NCBI GenBank assembly: GCA_031266095.1
Contig: JAISBR010000109.1
Coordinates: forward strand, 1-27,820
Source: Treponema sp.
Lineage (GTDB): Bacteria > Spirochaetota > Spirochaetia > Treponematales > Breznakiellaceae
Length of the DNA: 27,820 bases
Direction: 5' to 3'
Shown here: positions 16,687-24,944 of the stretch, in pieces
How the letters are laid out: each line of letters opens with the position of its first letter
How positions within the stretch are numbered: position 1 is the first letter of the stretch
The notes under the pieces: generated by a model
Told to the model about the DNA's origin: nothing
What the model saw: the letters and a program-made list of their open reading frames with translations, nothing else
The model's database searches: none
Translations under genes and position numbers: made by a program

Positions 16687-16766
16687 CGTAAAGTTTAAGC
16701 AGAGGATATAAAACAGGTTTTAACTCAGGTCATAGACTATGAGAATAATTAACAAGGGGGAAGTAC

Positions 16767-17348
16767 ATGAAAAAATTGATGATACTTCTTTTGATCGTCT
16801 CCTGCGCCGGTCTCGCTTTTGCGGGCGGTGGAAAGGAAGGAACACGGCCCGCCAGCATGGTGAATCCCGGTGAAGAGGCGGGGTTTGAGGAATTCCCGCT
16901 CGGGGATGACATCGAACTTTTCCCGTTGAATGTGGCGGGGGTTTATTTTCAACCGGTCGATATGCTGCCTGCGGGTAACAGTCTTCCCGCCTCCCAAGCG
17001 GATATGCACATGGAAGCGGATATTTCTGCCTTAGAAGGCAACGGACTCGGTTATGGGGCCGGCGACTTTGTTCCCAATCTGACGGTCCGTTATGAGGTCG
17101 CCAAGAACGGTTCGGACTGGAAAGTCGACGGTACCTTTATGCCCATGAACGCCAGCGACGGCCCGCATTACGGGGGTAACGTTAAACTTGATGGCGCGGG
17201 GACCTATCATATCAGGTTTATCATTTTAAGCCCTGAGTCCCAGGGTTACCTGATCCACGTAGACCAGGAAACCGGTGTCCCCGGCAGATTCTGGAATCAG
17301 CCCCTGGTGGCCGAATGGGATTTCGACTGGATCCCCAGGGTCTGGTAA
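16767..17348 (+). CDS. P19/Tp34-type periplasmic iron-transport protein
   Basis: This protein of 193 residues has an N-terminal signal (MKKLMILLLIVSCAGLAFA, probable cut before GGGKEG) and a mature domain of the P19/FetP/Tp34 family. These periplasmic proteins bind copper and iron and feed an FTR1 permease. Likely metal ligands are in QADMHMEAD (M80, H81, M82, E83), DGPHYGG (H134) and YLIHVDQ (H164), the positions used by known members. Tp34 of Treponema pallidum is a lipoprotein; here a lipid-type cut at the earlier cysteine is less convincing than signal peptidase I. A strong site, AAGGGGGAAG, precedes the ATG. The gene sits 80 bases after the permease gene, second in the operon. Confidence 0.92.
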   Translation: MKKLMILLLIVSCAGLAFAGGGKEGTRPASMVNPGEEAGFEEFPLGDDIELFPLNVAGVYFQPVDMLPAGNSLPASQADMHMEADISALEGNGLGYGAGDFVPNLTVRYEVAKNGSDWKVDGTFMPMNASDGPHYGGNVKLDGAGTYHIRFIILSPESQGYLIHVDQETGVPGRFWNQPLVAEWDFDWIPRVW

Positions 17349-17376
17349 TGATTTTTTTCGCCGCGGGTATACAAGC

Positions 17377-18642
17377 GTGTTAAAATATCTTATACAAGTA
17401 GTGCAGAACGCGCTGCCTGGGGCGATTCCGGTTTCCCTGATCTGGGCTGTTCTTTACGATCGGGTCGGGGAAACCGGGAAACGTCGTTTTGGTCTGGATT
17501 TTGATATTCTCTCGTTAAGCGCCATTCTGGGGATAGTTGCCGCGCTGATCCTCACCGTACTGCGGAGCCTTACCCGGCTCATTAACCGCGAATATGTAAA
17601 CACTGCTGTTTTGTCTTTGGCCATTCTCTCGGCTGTTCTTTTTATTTTGTTTTTACCCGGCGGTTTAAAGAAAAAGCCCTTCCATGAAAAAATATTGGCC
17701 GGTATCGGGGCGGTTCTCGCGGCCCTCATTTTGTTTTACACCCTGCCTACGGTTTTTCTGTATGTCAGGGAATTTGTTCCGCCCGGAGAAAGCGCCTTTA
17801 GTACCGATGTTCTTTTTAAACTTACCGGTTATCTTGCGGGGCTTTTGGTGGTAATCCTTGCCGGCGCGGCTCTTTTTAAAACCGCCCAAAATCTCCATTC
17901 CCGCCTGACGGGGCTCATCCTTTCCGCCGTTCTTGCGGTTACTGTGGTAAATCATCTTTCCGTAATTGTTCAGTTTCTTTTAGCCCGGCGGATAATCAGG
18001 ACGCCCCGCTGGCTGTTCAGGATTATTATCGCGGTCATCAACCACAATGTGGTTTTTCTCTATATTCTGATGGGGCTTTCACTTGTCATTCCCCTTGTCC
18101 TTTTCGTGTGGAGCCGGAGGATCGCCGAATCCTGGCGGAACCCCGCGGAACACAGGAAGCTCAGGGCCTTGAAGCGTTCCCAGAGGCGCTGGAGCGCCGC
18201 CGTTGTTTTACTGAACCTTGCCGCCCTTTCTACCTTGACGGTGGTAAAGACGTATTCAGAACAGGCTGTGGCCCTGAGTCCCGCAGAGCCAATGACGATT
18301 CAGGGAGACGAGATCATTATCCCGATTGACAAAATAAATGACCGGCATTTGCACCGGTACAATTACACCGCTTCTGAAAATATTGAGATGCGGTTTATCA
18401 TTATCAGAAAGAACGACGCCGCTTATGGGGTTGGTCTTGACGCCTGCGATATCTGCGGCCCGACCGGCTACTATGAGCGAAAGGACGGGGTTGTCTGTCG
18501 TCTCTGTGACGTGGTGATGAATACTTCCACTATCGGATTCAAAGGCGGCTGCAATCCGGTCCCCCTGGCCTATACCATGCGTGGGGGCAATATGGTAATT
18601 CAGACAAGGGACCTGGAAGCGGAGCGGCTCAGGTTTAAGTAG
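17377..18642 (+). CDS. DUF2318 membrane protein with C-terminal Cys cluster
   Basis: From GTG 17377 the protein is 421 residues. About eight hydrophobic helices fill residues 1-310, and a soluble C-terminal domain carries C357-x-x-C360, C374-x-x-C377 and C392 (DACDICGPTGYY, VVCRLCDVVMN, GGCNPVPL), the DUF2318 hallmark proposed to bind iron-sulphur or heme-like redox metal. In the Campylobacter p19 locus the homologue is cj1660. It probably passes electrons or iron across the membrane. The start is not certain: an ATG at 17348 overlaps the P19 stop (TAATG) but stays open only 11 codons, ending beside the GTG; seven T bases nearby make a slip or sequencing error possible. The frame is open upstream without a better start. 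Confidence 0.85.
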   Translation: MLKYLIQVVQNALPGAIPVSLIWAVLYDRVGETGKRRFGLDFDILSLSAILGIVAALILTVLRSLTRLINREYVNTAVLSLAILSAVLFILFLPGGLKKKPFHEKILAGIGAVLAALILFYTLPTVFLYVREFVPPGESAFSTDVLFKLTGYLAGLLVVILAGAALFKTAQNLHSRLTGLILSAVLAVTVVNHLSVIVQFLLARRIIRTPRWLFRIIIAVINHNVVFLYILMGLSLVIPLVLFVWSRRIAESWRNPAEHRKLRALKRSQRRWSAAVVLLNLAALSTLTVVKTYSEQAVALSPAEPMTIQGDEIIIPIDKINDRHLHRYNYTASENIEMRFIIIRKNDAAYGVGLDACDICGPTGYYERKDGVVCRLCDVVMNTSTIGFKGGCNPVPLAYTMRGGNMVIQTRDLEAERLRFK

Positions 18643-18650
18643 GAGAGTCT

Positions 18651-19946
18651 ATGTTTTGGAGAATGGTACGGGGCGCGCTTTTCAGGCAGCGGGGGAAGAT
18701 GCTCATGGTGGCTTTTACCATAGCCCTTGGTTCCTCTCTTGCCACGGCGATGCTGAACGTAATGTTCGACGTGGGGGATAAGGTAAACCAGGAGCTCAAG
18801 ACCTACGGCGCCAATATCAATGTCATGCCCCGGGGTGCGTCTCTGCTGGACGATCTTTACGGAGTGAGCGAGGGTGCCGGTGTCCAGGACAAGTACCTGT
18901 ACGAGGAAGAACTGGGAAAGATAAAAACAATTTTCTGGGCCTTTAATATTGTCGACTTCGCGCCCTATCTTTTTGCCAGGGTTAATTTTGACGCAGCCGC
19001 CGGGCCGGTCCGCCTTGTGGGGACCTGGTTTGACCGCCGGCTGGAGCTTCCTACCGGGGAAACCCTTAATACCGGTATGCGGCCTATGAAAAGCTGGTGG
19101 GATGTTGAGGGCCGCTGGATCGCCGGTGATGATGAAGACGCCGTTATGGTCGGCCGGGAGGCTGCCCGGCGTTACGGTATTTCCCCGGGCGATACTCTTA
19201 CCCTGCGGAACGCCGATGGGGATGAAACAAAGGACTTGGCGCTTGAGGTTACAGGAATTTTCCACGCGGGGGGGGACGAGGATGATTATTTGTACGCGCC
19301 TCTTTCCCTCGTACAGGAGCTGACTGACAAACCGGCTCTGGTAAGCCGGGTGGAGGTAAGCGCCCTCACTACTCCGGACAACGAGCTTTCCCGCCGGGCC
19401 GCCCAGGATCCCTCAAGCCTTTCAATAAAGGACTGGGAAACCTGGTACTGTACCGCCTATGTCAGCGCCATTTGTTATCAGATAGACGAAGTATTGACCG
19501 GTTCCGTGTCTAAACCCATACGGCAGGTGGCCGAATCTGAGGGCGTCGTACTGGAAAAAACCCAGCTTCTCATGGTACTCATCACCATCCTGAGTCTTGC
19601 CGGTTCCGCTTTGGGTATTTCCAACCTGGTCACCGCCGATGTGATGGAGCGTTCCGCTGAAATAGGACTCCTCAAGGCTGTGGGCGCCTGGGACGGGCCT
19701 GTTTCCCGGCTTGTACTTACCGAGGTCCTCATCACCGGTATCGCGGGCGGGCTAGTCGGATACTTCGCCGGCCTGGGATTTGCCCGGATTATAGGGGAAA
19801 CTGTGTTTTCCTCCGCTATCACCGTCAAGCCCGTGGTAATACCCCTCGTGGCGGCCCTGGTGTTTTTGGTAACCATGGCGGGAAGCATCCCCTCCATCCG
19901 GCTCCTGCTCTCACTCCGTCCGGCTGAAGTACTTCACGGGCGGTAA
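18651..19946 (+). CDS. ABC transporter permease, FtsX/MacB type (first)
   Basis: This 431-residue permease has an N-terminal transmembrane helix (MLMVAFTIALGSSLATAML), a long periplasmic MacB-like domain (about 50-300) and a C-terminal FtsX domain with three helices. The domain contains the typical ...ISNLVTADVMERSAEIGLLKAVGA coupling region, where the segment around RSAEIGLLKA contacts the ATPase. It starts 8 bases after the DUF2318 gene, with GGAGAG as ribosome binding site. It corresponds to cj1661 in the Campylobacter iron operon. Transporters of this fold usually move no substrate through a channel but drive periplasmic events mechanically, so a role in loading or unloading the P19/DUF2318 components is more likely than iron import itself; that is inference. 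Confidence 0.88.
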   Translation: MFWRMVRGALFRQRGKMLMVAFTIALGSSLATAMLNVMFDVGDKVNQELKTYGANINVMPRGASLLDDLYGVSEGAGVQDKYLYEEELGKIKTIFWAFNIVDFAPYLFARVNFDAAAGPVRLVGTWFDRRLELPTGETLNTGMRPMKSWWDVEGRWIAGDDEDAVMVGREAARRYGISPGDTLTLRNADGDETKDLALEVTGIFHAGGDEDDYLYAPLSLVQELTDKPALVSRVEVSALTTPDNELSRRAAQDPSSLSIKDWETWYCTAYVSAICYQIDEVLTGSVSKPIRQVAESEGVVLEKTQLLMVLITILSLAGSALGISNLVTADVMERSAEIGLLKAVGAWDGPVSRLVLTEVLITGIAGGLVGYFAGLGFARIIGETVFSSAITVKPVVIPLVAALVFLVTMAGSIPSIRLLLSLRPAEVLHGR

Positions 19947-19950
19947 GACT

Positions 19951-21084
19951 ATGAACAGACAGCGGTTTTATTTAAAGATGACGGCAAGTTCCCTCCTCAG
20001 GCGGAAATCCCGAATGTTGGTCGCCCTTCTGGCGATAACCATCGGGGCGACGGTGCTCTCGGGGCTTATCACCATTTATTACGATATTCCCCGGCAGATG
20101 GGCCGGGAATTCCGTTCCTACGGGGCGAATTTTATCATCCTGCCTTCGGGGAACGAGACCTCAATAAGCGCGGAGCTGGCGGAACGGGCCCTTTCGTTCC
20201 TGCCCGCGGGAAGCGTTACCGGAGTCGCCCCGTACCGTTATCACCTCACAAAGATCAACGAACAACCGTTTATGGCGGCGGGGACGGAGCTCTCCGGTGC
20301 GCGGAGGACAAGCCCTTACTGGCTTGTCCAGGGCCGCTGGCCTGAGACCAGCGGGGAAGCCCTGATAGGGCGGGAAGCGGCCGATGTGGTACGGCTTCTT
20401 CCGGGAAACACTTTTACCCTTACCGGGACCGGCGCCGGGGGGGCTTTCAGCGCCAACTTTACCGTATCCGGAATACTCCAAACCGGAGGCGCCGAGGAGG
20501 CATTCGTGTTTATGTCCCTCCCGGATTTTGAGGCCATGACCGGTGAAAAGGACAGAATCGATGTAGTTGAATGCAGTATTTCCGAGAACGCCGATGTTCT
20601 GGAAGCTCTTGCCGCTCAAATCAACGAAAACGTTCCGGCGTTAAACCCCCGGCTGGTAAAACGCCTTACCGATTCGGAAGGTGCGGTATTGACAAAGCTC
20701 CAGGCCCTGGTCGCCCTGGTAACAGTTATTGTGCTGCTTCTCATTATGATATGTGTAGCGACTACCATGATGGCGGTAGTGGCGGAACGCCGCAGGGAAA
20801 TCGGTTTAAGGAAAGCCCTGGGCGCGTCCAATCAAAGCCTCGCGGCGGAATTTATGGGAGAGGGAATCTTTCTCGGCGGTTTCGGCGGTATTCTGGGCGC
20901 CGCCGCCGGTTATGTTTTTGCCCAGGTAGTGGGGCTTAATGTGTTTAACCGATCCATCGCCTTTAATCCCCTTTTTGTTCTTTTGACTTTGGCTGCGTCA
21001 ATTATCATCACTGTCCTGGCCTGTGTCATCCCGGTACGGAACGCCGCGGATGTTGATCCGGCTGTTGTATTACGAGGAGAATGA
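19951..21084 (+). CDS. ABC transporter permease, FtsX/MacB type (second)
   Basis: This permease has 377 residues with the same plan as the preceding gene: N-terminal helix (MLVALLAITIGATVLSGLITI), a periplasmic MacB-like domain (SYGANFIILPSGNETSI... VSGILQTGGAEEAFVF), and C-terminal helices with the coupling segment VVAERRREIGLRKALGAS. Both permeases share the sequence pattern EFRSYGANFI / ELKTYGANIN early on, so they are paralogues that probably form a heterodimer with one ATPase dimer. It starts 4 bases after its partner and matches cj1662 by position. Its stop is 15 bases before the ATPase start. Confidence 0.88.
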   Translation: MNRQRFYLKMTASSLLRRKSRMLVALLAITIGATVLSGLITIYYDIPRQMGREFRSYGANFIILPSGNETSISAELAERALSFLPAGSVTGVAPYRYHLTKINEQPFMAAGTELSGARRTSPYWLVQGRWPETSGEALIGREAADVVRLLPGNTFTLTGTGAGGAFSANFTVSGILQTGGAEEAFVFMSLPDFEAMTGEKDRIDVVECSISENADVLEALAAQINENVPALNPRLVKRLTDSEGAVLTKLQALVALVTVIVLLLIMICVATTMMAVVAERRREIGLRKALGASNQSLAAEFMGEGIFLGGFGGILGAAAGYVFAQVVGLNVFNRSIAFNPLFVLLTLAASIIITVLACVIPVRNAADVDPAVVLRGE

Positions 21085-21099
21085 GCCTTGGAGGGGAAT

Positions 21100-21783
21100 A
21101 TGGATTTACTGGAATTAAAAGACATATCGAAAGTATACGGGAATCTCAAAGCCTTGCAGGATATTAACCTTACGGTCAGCCAGGGTGAATGGCTGGCGAT
21201 CATGGGCCCTTCAGGTTCCGGGAAAACCACCATGATGAACATCATCGGCTGCATGGATAAGCCGTCGTCGGGGACCGTGTTTCTTGACGGGGTAAACATT
21301 TCCAAAGAAAGCGATAAAAACCTTACCGCTCTCCGGCGCGACAAGATCGGCCTTATCTTCCAGCAGTTCCACCTCGTGAATTATCTGAGCGCTCTGGAAA
21401 ACGTGATGGTAGCTCAGTACTACCACAGCCTTCCCGACGAAAAAGAAGCCCTGGAGGCCCTTGACCGGGTAGGGCTTTCCGGCAGGGCGAAACACCTTCC
21501 CAGCCAGCTTTCCGGGGGTGAACAGCAGCGGGTCTGCATAGCCCGGGCCCTCATCAATTACCCCAAACTTATTCTGGCGGACGAACCCACGGGAAACCTC
21601 GATGAAGCCAACGAGAATATTGTTATCGGCATTTTCAAAAAACTCCACGCCGGGGGCAGTACCATTATAGTGGTAACCCATGACCCGGAAGTCGCCGAAG
21701 ACGCGGAGCGGACGGTGGTACTGGAACACGGCAGGATTTCAAGAATTATCAAAAATAACAAAGGAGAAAAGCGTCATGAATAA
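21100..21783 (+). CDS. ABC transporter ATP-binding protein, MacB/LolD type
   Basis: This 227-residue ATPase has Walker A GPSGSGKT at 36-43, a Q-loop at IFQQFHLVN, the signature LSGGEQQR, Walker [14 protein letters not shown] and the H-loop VTHDPEVAE. This is the LolD/MacB/FtsE class that pairs with FtsX-type permeases, so it powers the two upstream proteins. I start at ATG 21100, where GGAGGGG gives an ideal site; the TTG four codons earlier would place that site inside the gene. It corresponds to cj1663. The last 8 bases overlap the next gene, which keeps their synthesis linked. Confidence 0.95.
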   Translation: MDLLELKDISKVYGNLKALQDINLTVSQGEWLAIMGPSGSGKTTMMNIIGCMDKPSSGTVFLDGVNISKESDKNLTALRRDKIGLIFQQFHLVNYLSALENVMVAQYYHSLPDEKEALEALDRVGLSGRAKHLPSQLSGGEQQRVCIARALINYPKLILADEPTGNLDEANENIVIGIFKKLHAGGSTIIVVTHDPEVAEDAERTVVLEHGRISRIIKNNKGEKRHE

Positions 21784-22201
21784 GCGTCTGAATTTTGCTT
21801 TCAGTGCATTGGTCTTTGCCGCGGTTTTTTTAATGGCCGGCTGTGGAAACTCAGGCTATAAAGACGGAACCTATTCGGGGAGGAGCGGGCCTGATGACGA
21901 CGGCGCCTTTGGGGAAGTGACGCTTACCATCGCGGACGGAAAAATCACCGGATGCGGCTTTGTTACCTGGCAGAAAGACGGTTCTATCAAAGATGAAAAT
22001 TATGGGAAGATAAACGGCGAAATCGCAAACCGGTCCTATTATGAGAAGGCCCAGCTTGCAGTGACCGCTATGGAAAAATACGCGCTGGATTTAAGCACGA
22101 CAGGAAGCCTGAACGACGTAGAGGCGGTGACCGGCGCTACCATTGCGTATAACCAGTTCAGAGAAGCGGCAGAGGAAGCCCTGTTCTCGGCGGGAAAGTA
22201 A
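21776..22201 (+). CDS. FMN-binding-domain lipoprotein
   Basis: This protein of 141 residues has a lipobox LMAGC with C23, so it should be lipid-anchored and face the periplasm or surface. The rest is one FMN-binding domain: KDGTYSGRSG at the start, FGEVTLTIADGKITGCGF, and EAVTGATIAYNQF near the end, where T122 of TGAT is the position to which ApbE attaches FMN through a phosphoester bond in NqrC-type domains. The usual last Thr/Ser of the site is Ala here. It overlaps the ATPase gene by 8 bases, with AAGGAG before the ATG. Campylobacter has thioredoxin-like genes at this place; a flavoprotein could serve the same redox purpose, such as reducing ferric iron. That is inferred. Confidence 0.88.
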   Translation: MNKRLNFAFSALVFAAVFLMAGCGNSGYKDGTYSGRSGPDDDGAFGEVTLTIADGKITGCGFVTWQKDGSIKDENYGKINGEIANRSYYEKAQLAVTAMEKYALDLSTTGSLNDVEAVTGATIAYNQFREAAEEALFSAGK

Positions 22202-22454
22202 GGGTTTGCCGCCGCGGGCGTAAAGGGGACGCCGATGGTTCGTTTTTTACGTGGCGCAACACGGCCCTTGACGAGCGTTTAACCAAAACGGTTCCCACCC
22301 TTGGCCCCGATGGAGAAGACTTTTTTTCAGGAAAAGGGGTTCAAGTTGTTTCACAAGATAACTATTTCCTGTAACAGGAAAAGCGGGCTGTTGCCTCTCT
22401 TCCCCCCTGCCAAAGTTCACGGATTTCCCAGATTACGGACTAAAACCGATTATA

Positions 22455-22527
22455 TGACCCAAGGCGGAATCGAACCGTCAACCCCTTCCTTAGGAGGGAA
22501 GTGCTCTATCCATTGAGCTACTGGGCC
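22455..22527 (-). tRNA. tRNA-Arg (anticodon CCT)
   Basis: The minus strand folds as a full cloverleaf of 73 bases. The acceptor pairs GGCCCAG with TTGGGTC (two G-T pairs) and has A as discriminator. The D arm is AGCTCAATGGATAGAGC. The anticodon stem CTTCC/GGAAG closes the loop CTCCTAA with anticodon CCT, which reads AGG. The T arm is TTGACGGTTCGATTCCGCCTT-like with GTTCGAT. CCA is not encoded and must be added. Start and end were set from the acceptor pairing. Confidence 0.95.
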
Positions 22528-22537
22528 AAGGCTCTTT

Positions 22538-22566
22538 AGTATACATAATATACGCGACTTAGACAA
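22538..22566 (-). promoter_or_regulatory. Promoter of tRNA-Arg
   Basis: On the minus strand TTGTCT (22566-22561) and TATACT (22543-22538) lie 17 bases apart, and the tRNA begins about 10 bases after the -10 box. Spacing and position fit a sigma-70 promoter for the tRNA. Confidence 0.7.
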
Positions 22567-22661
22567 TGGACTTGTTCGGAAACTTCAGTTTCTAAAAATA
22601 CAATGACCGTTAACGGCCATCCACTGGGACCACAGCCGCCGATCAGGGATCAACCAATGGG

Positions 22662-24944
22662 CTAACATGGCGCGGTCAATCGGTGTATCGCAAGGTCGTT
22701 TCCAAATACGGCCCGGGCTTGTTTCTCCAGTTCCAGATCTTTGGTAAAGAGAATTATCTGCCAGCCTGTTTTCCCGCGGAATTCCTCCAGGATTTTTAAC
22801 GCCCGCTCAGTCCGTTCCCTGTCGAGGGCGGTGAAGGATTCGTCAAAAACGATGGGGGCTTTACTGCCCTTGGTTTGGGACTTGAGGGCGAGGATAAGGC
22901 GGGCGGCAAGGATAAAGGCGTCCCTGGTACCGGCGGAAAGATTGGCAAGCTCCCGGACGACGCCGAGTTCATCCGCGGCTGTAACGGTATCGCCGCCCAG
23001 GGAAAAGGATTTTAGTTCCACATTGCGGGTTTTATCCCTTCCGGCTGCGGTAAAAGAAGAAAAAACAGTTTGAATTTCATCTGAAAGGCTGCGGAGCATC
23101 TTGTCTGCGTCTTCAGACAAGGAGGAAAAAATCTCCCCGGCGATTTCATGAGCGCGGAGCTCTGTTTTCAGTTCCCTCAGCCTGGTTTTCGTTTCCGCCA
23201 GAGTTTTTTCTTCAGCGGCAATTTTTTGCGGGAGTTCCCTGAACATCGCGTTGGTTTCTCCCCGATCTCCGCTTACCAACTCAATATGCTTTTCCTTTAT
23301 TTTCCGCAAACCGGCGATGTGCTCTCCGTTTTTGCTTAAGCGGTTTTCAAGTTTTCTGACTTCGTTTTCCGGAAGCCCTTCGGCGGTTACCGTTTCCTGG
23401 ATATTTTTTATTTTTGCCCGCAGTGAATTTTCCAGCTCATCTGCGGAAGCGGCGCCGGAGTTTCTGATATGGAGCCGAATTTTTTCCCTGATTTCGGAAA
23501 GTGTTCCGGTTTCGCCTTCCTTCCTGGACAGCTTGACCGCGTATCCCGCCGCGTCCTGCACCCCCGCGGAACTGAGGGCATCGTTCAGGGACCGTTTCGC
23601 GGCGGCATAACGGTTCTCCGCCGTTGTTAGCTCTGCCGTAATAGTCCGCACTTTTTCAGCGGCGGCGTTTGCTTCTTCGCTTACGCGCCGGTAATTTTTC
23701 ACGGCGAATTCCGCGTCCCGCGAAGCGTTCTCCAGCGCCAGCAGAATCCCTTCGTAATTTCCGCATATTTCCCGGTTCGTTTCTTTGCGCCACCGTTCAC
23801 GCACGGATTCAATCTCCGCGTTCAGCCTGGAAGCGTCATCGATAGTCTGCCGCCTGAAGGCAAAAATCAGAAAAAGGAGGGCCGCCGTAATTCCCCCCGG
23901 GAGAAAAAAGAAACGCATATAAGAGGGGCTTATAAAAAACAGAAACGTTCCGGCACAAATAAACAACACCGCCAAAACTATAAAGACCCCGTTTGTTTTT
24001 ACGACAGTCTTTTTCTCAATCAATTTCTCTTTTGGATAGATGCGGTCTTTCAGAGAATCGGCGAGCGCCTTTTCGGCGTGGGCATTGTCCTGAACCTGTT
24101 CCTGGACGCTTTTTTCCCTTGCCTTTGCGTTTGCGTCACCGACGGCGCTTTCCAGATTTCTTGCCGTAATATCAAGTTCGCTCTTGCGCTCTTTTTCTTC
24201 ACGCTCAAGGCCCTTTATTTTTTCCAGGCTTTCGGCGGTATAAGAATCGTATTTTTCCAGCTCGCTTTTCTTTCTCCGATAATCATAAATTAAAGAAATA
24301 ATTTCGTTGTATTGTTTTTCTTCTTTACGCAGACGCTGATGTTCAAGGGCTTCTTTGTCCGCCCCGGCTTCCTCTTCCAGAGACGAGATCTTTTTTTCAA
24401 TCTCCTCGAGTTCCGCGCTTTTCTCCTTTATTTCAGTTTCCTTTGTGAGATAGTTTGTACGGGTACTATAATCAGCATCGAGTTTTTCTTCCAGCCGGTT
24501 TATATCATTGGCGGCCTGTTTTATCCGTTCACTCAGGGATTCCTTTCCACGCGCGGCAGCGGTTTTCATAAGGCTGTCCGCCACAGCTTTGGGATCGATG
24601 CCGCCCGAAAAAAGCGAGGCCTTCACGACATTCATCGCTTCGGAATTTTTGTCAAATTTAAGATCGATGGGACCGGATTTAACCGCATACAGATTGAGAA
24701 AATCGGATTCAGAAATCCGGGGCGAATCGCCCGTTATTTCAGCTTTTCTGTTTTCACCGTAACGGTTTTTAAGCCGCTTGCCTTCGGCGCTGTTGCCCCT
24801 GGGGGTGCATATTCCGTCAAACAGCGCGTCGAAGATGGTTGATTTTCCCGCCTCGTTTTTGCCGAGAAAAAGGGTAACAGGCTTGCAATTGAACATACGT
24901 CCTTTGAATTTGCCGAAATCAATCAGGTTTAAAGATTCAATCAC
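22662..24944 (-). CDS. SbcC/YhaN-like SMC-type ATPase with membrane hairpin
   Basis: This protein of 760 residues has the SMC/RecF-type start MIESLNLIDFGKFKG with Walker A GKNEAGKS at 28-35. Long coiled coils run on both sides of the centre, and the C-terminal half-site has signature LSAGTRDAFILAARLIL and Walker B APIVFDESFTALD. Where SbcC and Rad50 carry a CxxC zinc hook, this protein has two transmembrane helices (about 319-338 and 345-361). That is the form of Bacillus YhaN. It would thus be a membrane-held double-strand-end or DNA-processing ATPase working with the nuclease encoded just upstream (4-base overlap). Length is shorter than SbcC (about 1050). Confidence 0.85.
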   Translation of the reverse strand: MIESLNLIDFGKFKGRMFNCKPVTLFLGKNEAGKSTIFDALFDGICTPRGNSAEGKRLKNRYGENRKAEITGDSPRISESDFLNLYAVKSGPIDLKFDKNSEAMNVVKASLFSGGIDPKAVADSLMKTAAARGKESLSERIKQAANDINRLEEKLDADYSTRTNYLTKETEIKEKSAELEEIEKKISSLEEEAGADKEALEHQRLRKEEKQYNEIISLIYDYRRKKSELEKYDSYTAESLEKIKGLEREEKERKSELDITARNLESAVGDANAKAREKSVQEQVQDNAHAEKALADSLKDRIYPKEKLIEKKTVVKTNGVFIVLAVLFICAGTFLFFISPSYMRFFFLPGGITAALLFLIFAFRRQTIDDASRLNAEIESVRERWRKETNREICGNYEGILLALENASRDAEFAVKNYRRVSEEANAAAEKVRTITAELTTAENRYAAAKRSLNDALSSAGVQDAAGYAVKLSRKEGETGTLSEIREKIRLHIRNSGAASADELENSLRAKIKNIQETVTAEGLPENEVRKLENRLSKNGEHIAGLRKIKEKHIELVSGDRGETNAMFRELPQKIAAEEKTLAETKTRLRELKTELRAHEIAGEIFSSLSEDADKMLRSLSDEIQTVFSSFTAAGRDKTRNVELKSFSLGGDTVTAADELGVVRELANLSAGTRDAFILAARLILALKSQTKGSKAPIVFDESFTALDRERTERALKILEEFRGKTGWQIILFTKDLELEKQARAVFGNDLAIHRLTAPC

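Noticed and set aside
22565..22605. A further copy of the TGAGCTTGTTCCA palindrome near the tRNA (ACTTGTTCGGAAACTTCAGTTTC)
   Set aside because: Similarity is limited to CTTGTTC and a GAAACT-TC-AGTTTC hairpin; too weak to call a family member.
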